NCBI GenBank assembly: GCA_016866775.1
Contig: VGLJ01000047.1
Location: 1 to 37,061, forward strand
Length of the DNA stretch: 37,061 bases
DNA from: Candidatus Rokuibacteriota bacterium
GTDB taxonomy: Bacteria; Methylomirabilota; Methylomirabilia; Rokubacteriales; CSP1-6
Direction: 5' to 3'
Below, one piece after another: positions 36,688 to 37,061 of the stretch. The stretch's first letter is position 1, and every line of letters begins with the position of its first letter. The position numbers were made by a program, and so were the translations under genes. The notes below the pieces were generated by a model that was given only the letters and a program-made list of their open reading frames with translations, was not told where the DNA came from and made no database searches.

Positions 36688-37061
36688 ATGAAAAAGTTCC
36701 TTGCAGTCGTGATGAGCGCGGCCATGGTTGCCGCGTTCAGCCCGCTCGCCGAGGCGCAGTCGAGCTGCCCTGCTGAAGTCGCTCAGGCGAAGGAGCTTCT
36801 GAGCAAGAAGTCCGGCCCTGCGGCTCCGCGCTCGCTCGCCGGTTCGCGCATGGATACGCAGGCCCCGCGTGGCCAGAACATCCAGGCCCCGCGTGGTCAG
36901 GAGACGCAGGCGCCGCGTGGTCAGGACGTGCAGGCTCCGCGTGGTCAGGACGTGCAGGCTCCGCGTGGTCAGGACACCCAGGCTCCGCGCGGTCAGAACA
37001 TCCAGGCTCCGCGTGGTCAGGACACCCAGGCTCCGCGCGGCCAGGACACCCAGACTCCGCG
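36688..37061 (+). CDS. Secreted octapeptide-repeat protein, partial (runs off window)
   Basis: I do not recognise a family. The frame starts at ATG 36688 with AGAGGCG just upstream. It encodes a signal peptide (KKFLAVVMSAAMVAAFSPLAEA, cleavage probably after AEA), a short mature segment with one Cys and a likely helix (SSCPAEVAQAKELLSKKSG), a linker (PAAPRSLAGSRMD), then the repeat [TVI]QAPRGQ[DNE]: eight full copies and a partial one before the window ends. The repeat balances Arg against Asp and is rich in Gln, Pro and Gly, so it is probably disordered. The codons GCT, CGT and GGT dominate the repeats whereas neighbouring genes prefer GCG, CGC and GGC, suggesting high expression or recent array growth. 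It is the only plus-strand gene here. Confidence 0.85.
   Translation, partial: MKKFLAVVMSAAMVAAFSPLAEAQSSCPAEVAQAKELLSKKSGPAAPRSLAGSRMDTQAPRGQNIQAPRGQETQAPRGQDVQAPRGQDVQAPRGQDTQAPRGQNIQAPRGQDTQAPRGQDTQTP
36856..37061 (+). repeat. 24-bp in-frame tandem repeat array
   Basis: Eight complete 24-bp units plus 14 bases of a ninth, each encoding [TVI]QAPRGQ[DNE]. The core CAGGCTCCGCGTGGTCAG is nearly invariant; variation is in third positions (GCC/GCG/GCT, CGT/CGC, GGC/GGT) and in the two codons at the unit junction (GACACC, GACGTG, AACATC, GAGACG). Units have no spacers, and the array continues beyond the window. Confidence 0.95.

Noticed and set aside
36856-37061. CRISPR array
   Set aside because: The 24-bp units are contiguous without spacers and form an in-frame octapeptide repeat after a signal peptide.

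Overview
The window is very GC-rich bacterial DNA from a diderm (Gram-negative-type) organism: it carries lipid A synthesis (lpxD, lpxA, lpxI, lpxB), BamA and a Skp/OmpH chaperone, a Lol lipoprotein-export pair and apolipoprotein N-acyltransferase. It also carries ClpC and an RF2 gene with the classical +1 frameshift. The high GC, the use of LpxI, ClpC in a diderm, and the lpxA / Gfo-Idh / lpxI / lpxB order suggest an uncultured-type lineage such as Rokubacteria/Methylomirabilota or a deltaproteobacterium-like relative. That placement is inference only; no rRNA gene is present to settle it.

Almost everything is on the minus strand in three blocks read from high to low coordinates. Block 1 (about 36379 to 26462): an M16 peptidase pair, rhomboid protease, tlyA, nadK, recN, secA and a small Cys-rich protein, closed by a clear intrinsic terminator at 26421-26442. 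Block 2 (26384 to 10441): smc, a rodZ-like gene split by a frameshift, ftsY, ribD, ribE, ribBA, ribH, nusB, a metallophosphoesterase, lnt, prfB, lysS, lolC/E and lolD, followed by a weak hairpin. Block 3 (10297 to beyond position 1): clpC, bamA, ompH, lpxD, lpxA, a Gfo/Idh oxidoreductase, lpxI and lpxB, probably driven by a promoter near 10370. Seventeen gene junctions overlap by a few bases (ATGA, GTGA, TGATG, or 8 bases at lolC/lolD), so translational coupling is pervasive and fixes many GTG starts.

Functionally the window joins outer-membrane assembly (BamA, OmpH, LpxA/D/I/B, LolC/D, Lnt), protein export and quality control (SecA, FtsY, ClpC, M16 pair, rhomboid), chromosome maintenance (Smc, RecN), riboflavin synthesis, and translation (LysS, RF2, NusB, TlyA).

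The unusual parts lie at the two ends. At the left, a GC-rich hairpin repeat occurs three times within 1.7 kb; one copy sits in frame inside lpxB and another forms the C-terminus of lpxI. At the right, on the plus strand after a 308-bp divergent gap with a sigma-54-like site, a secreted protein begins whose body is an octapeptide repeat encoded by a 24-bp tandem array that runs off the window.
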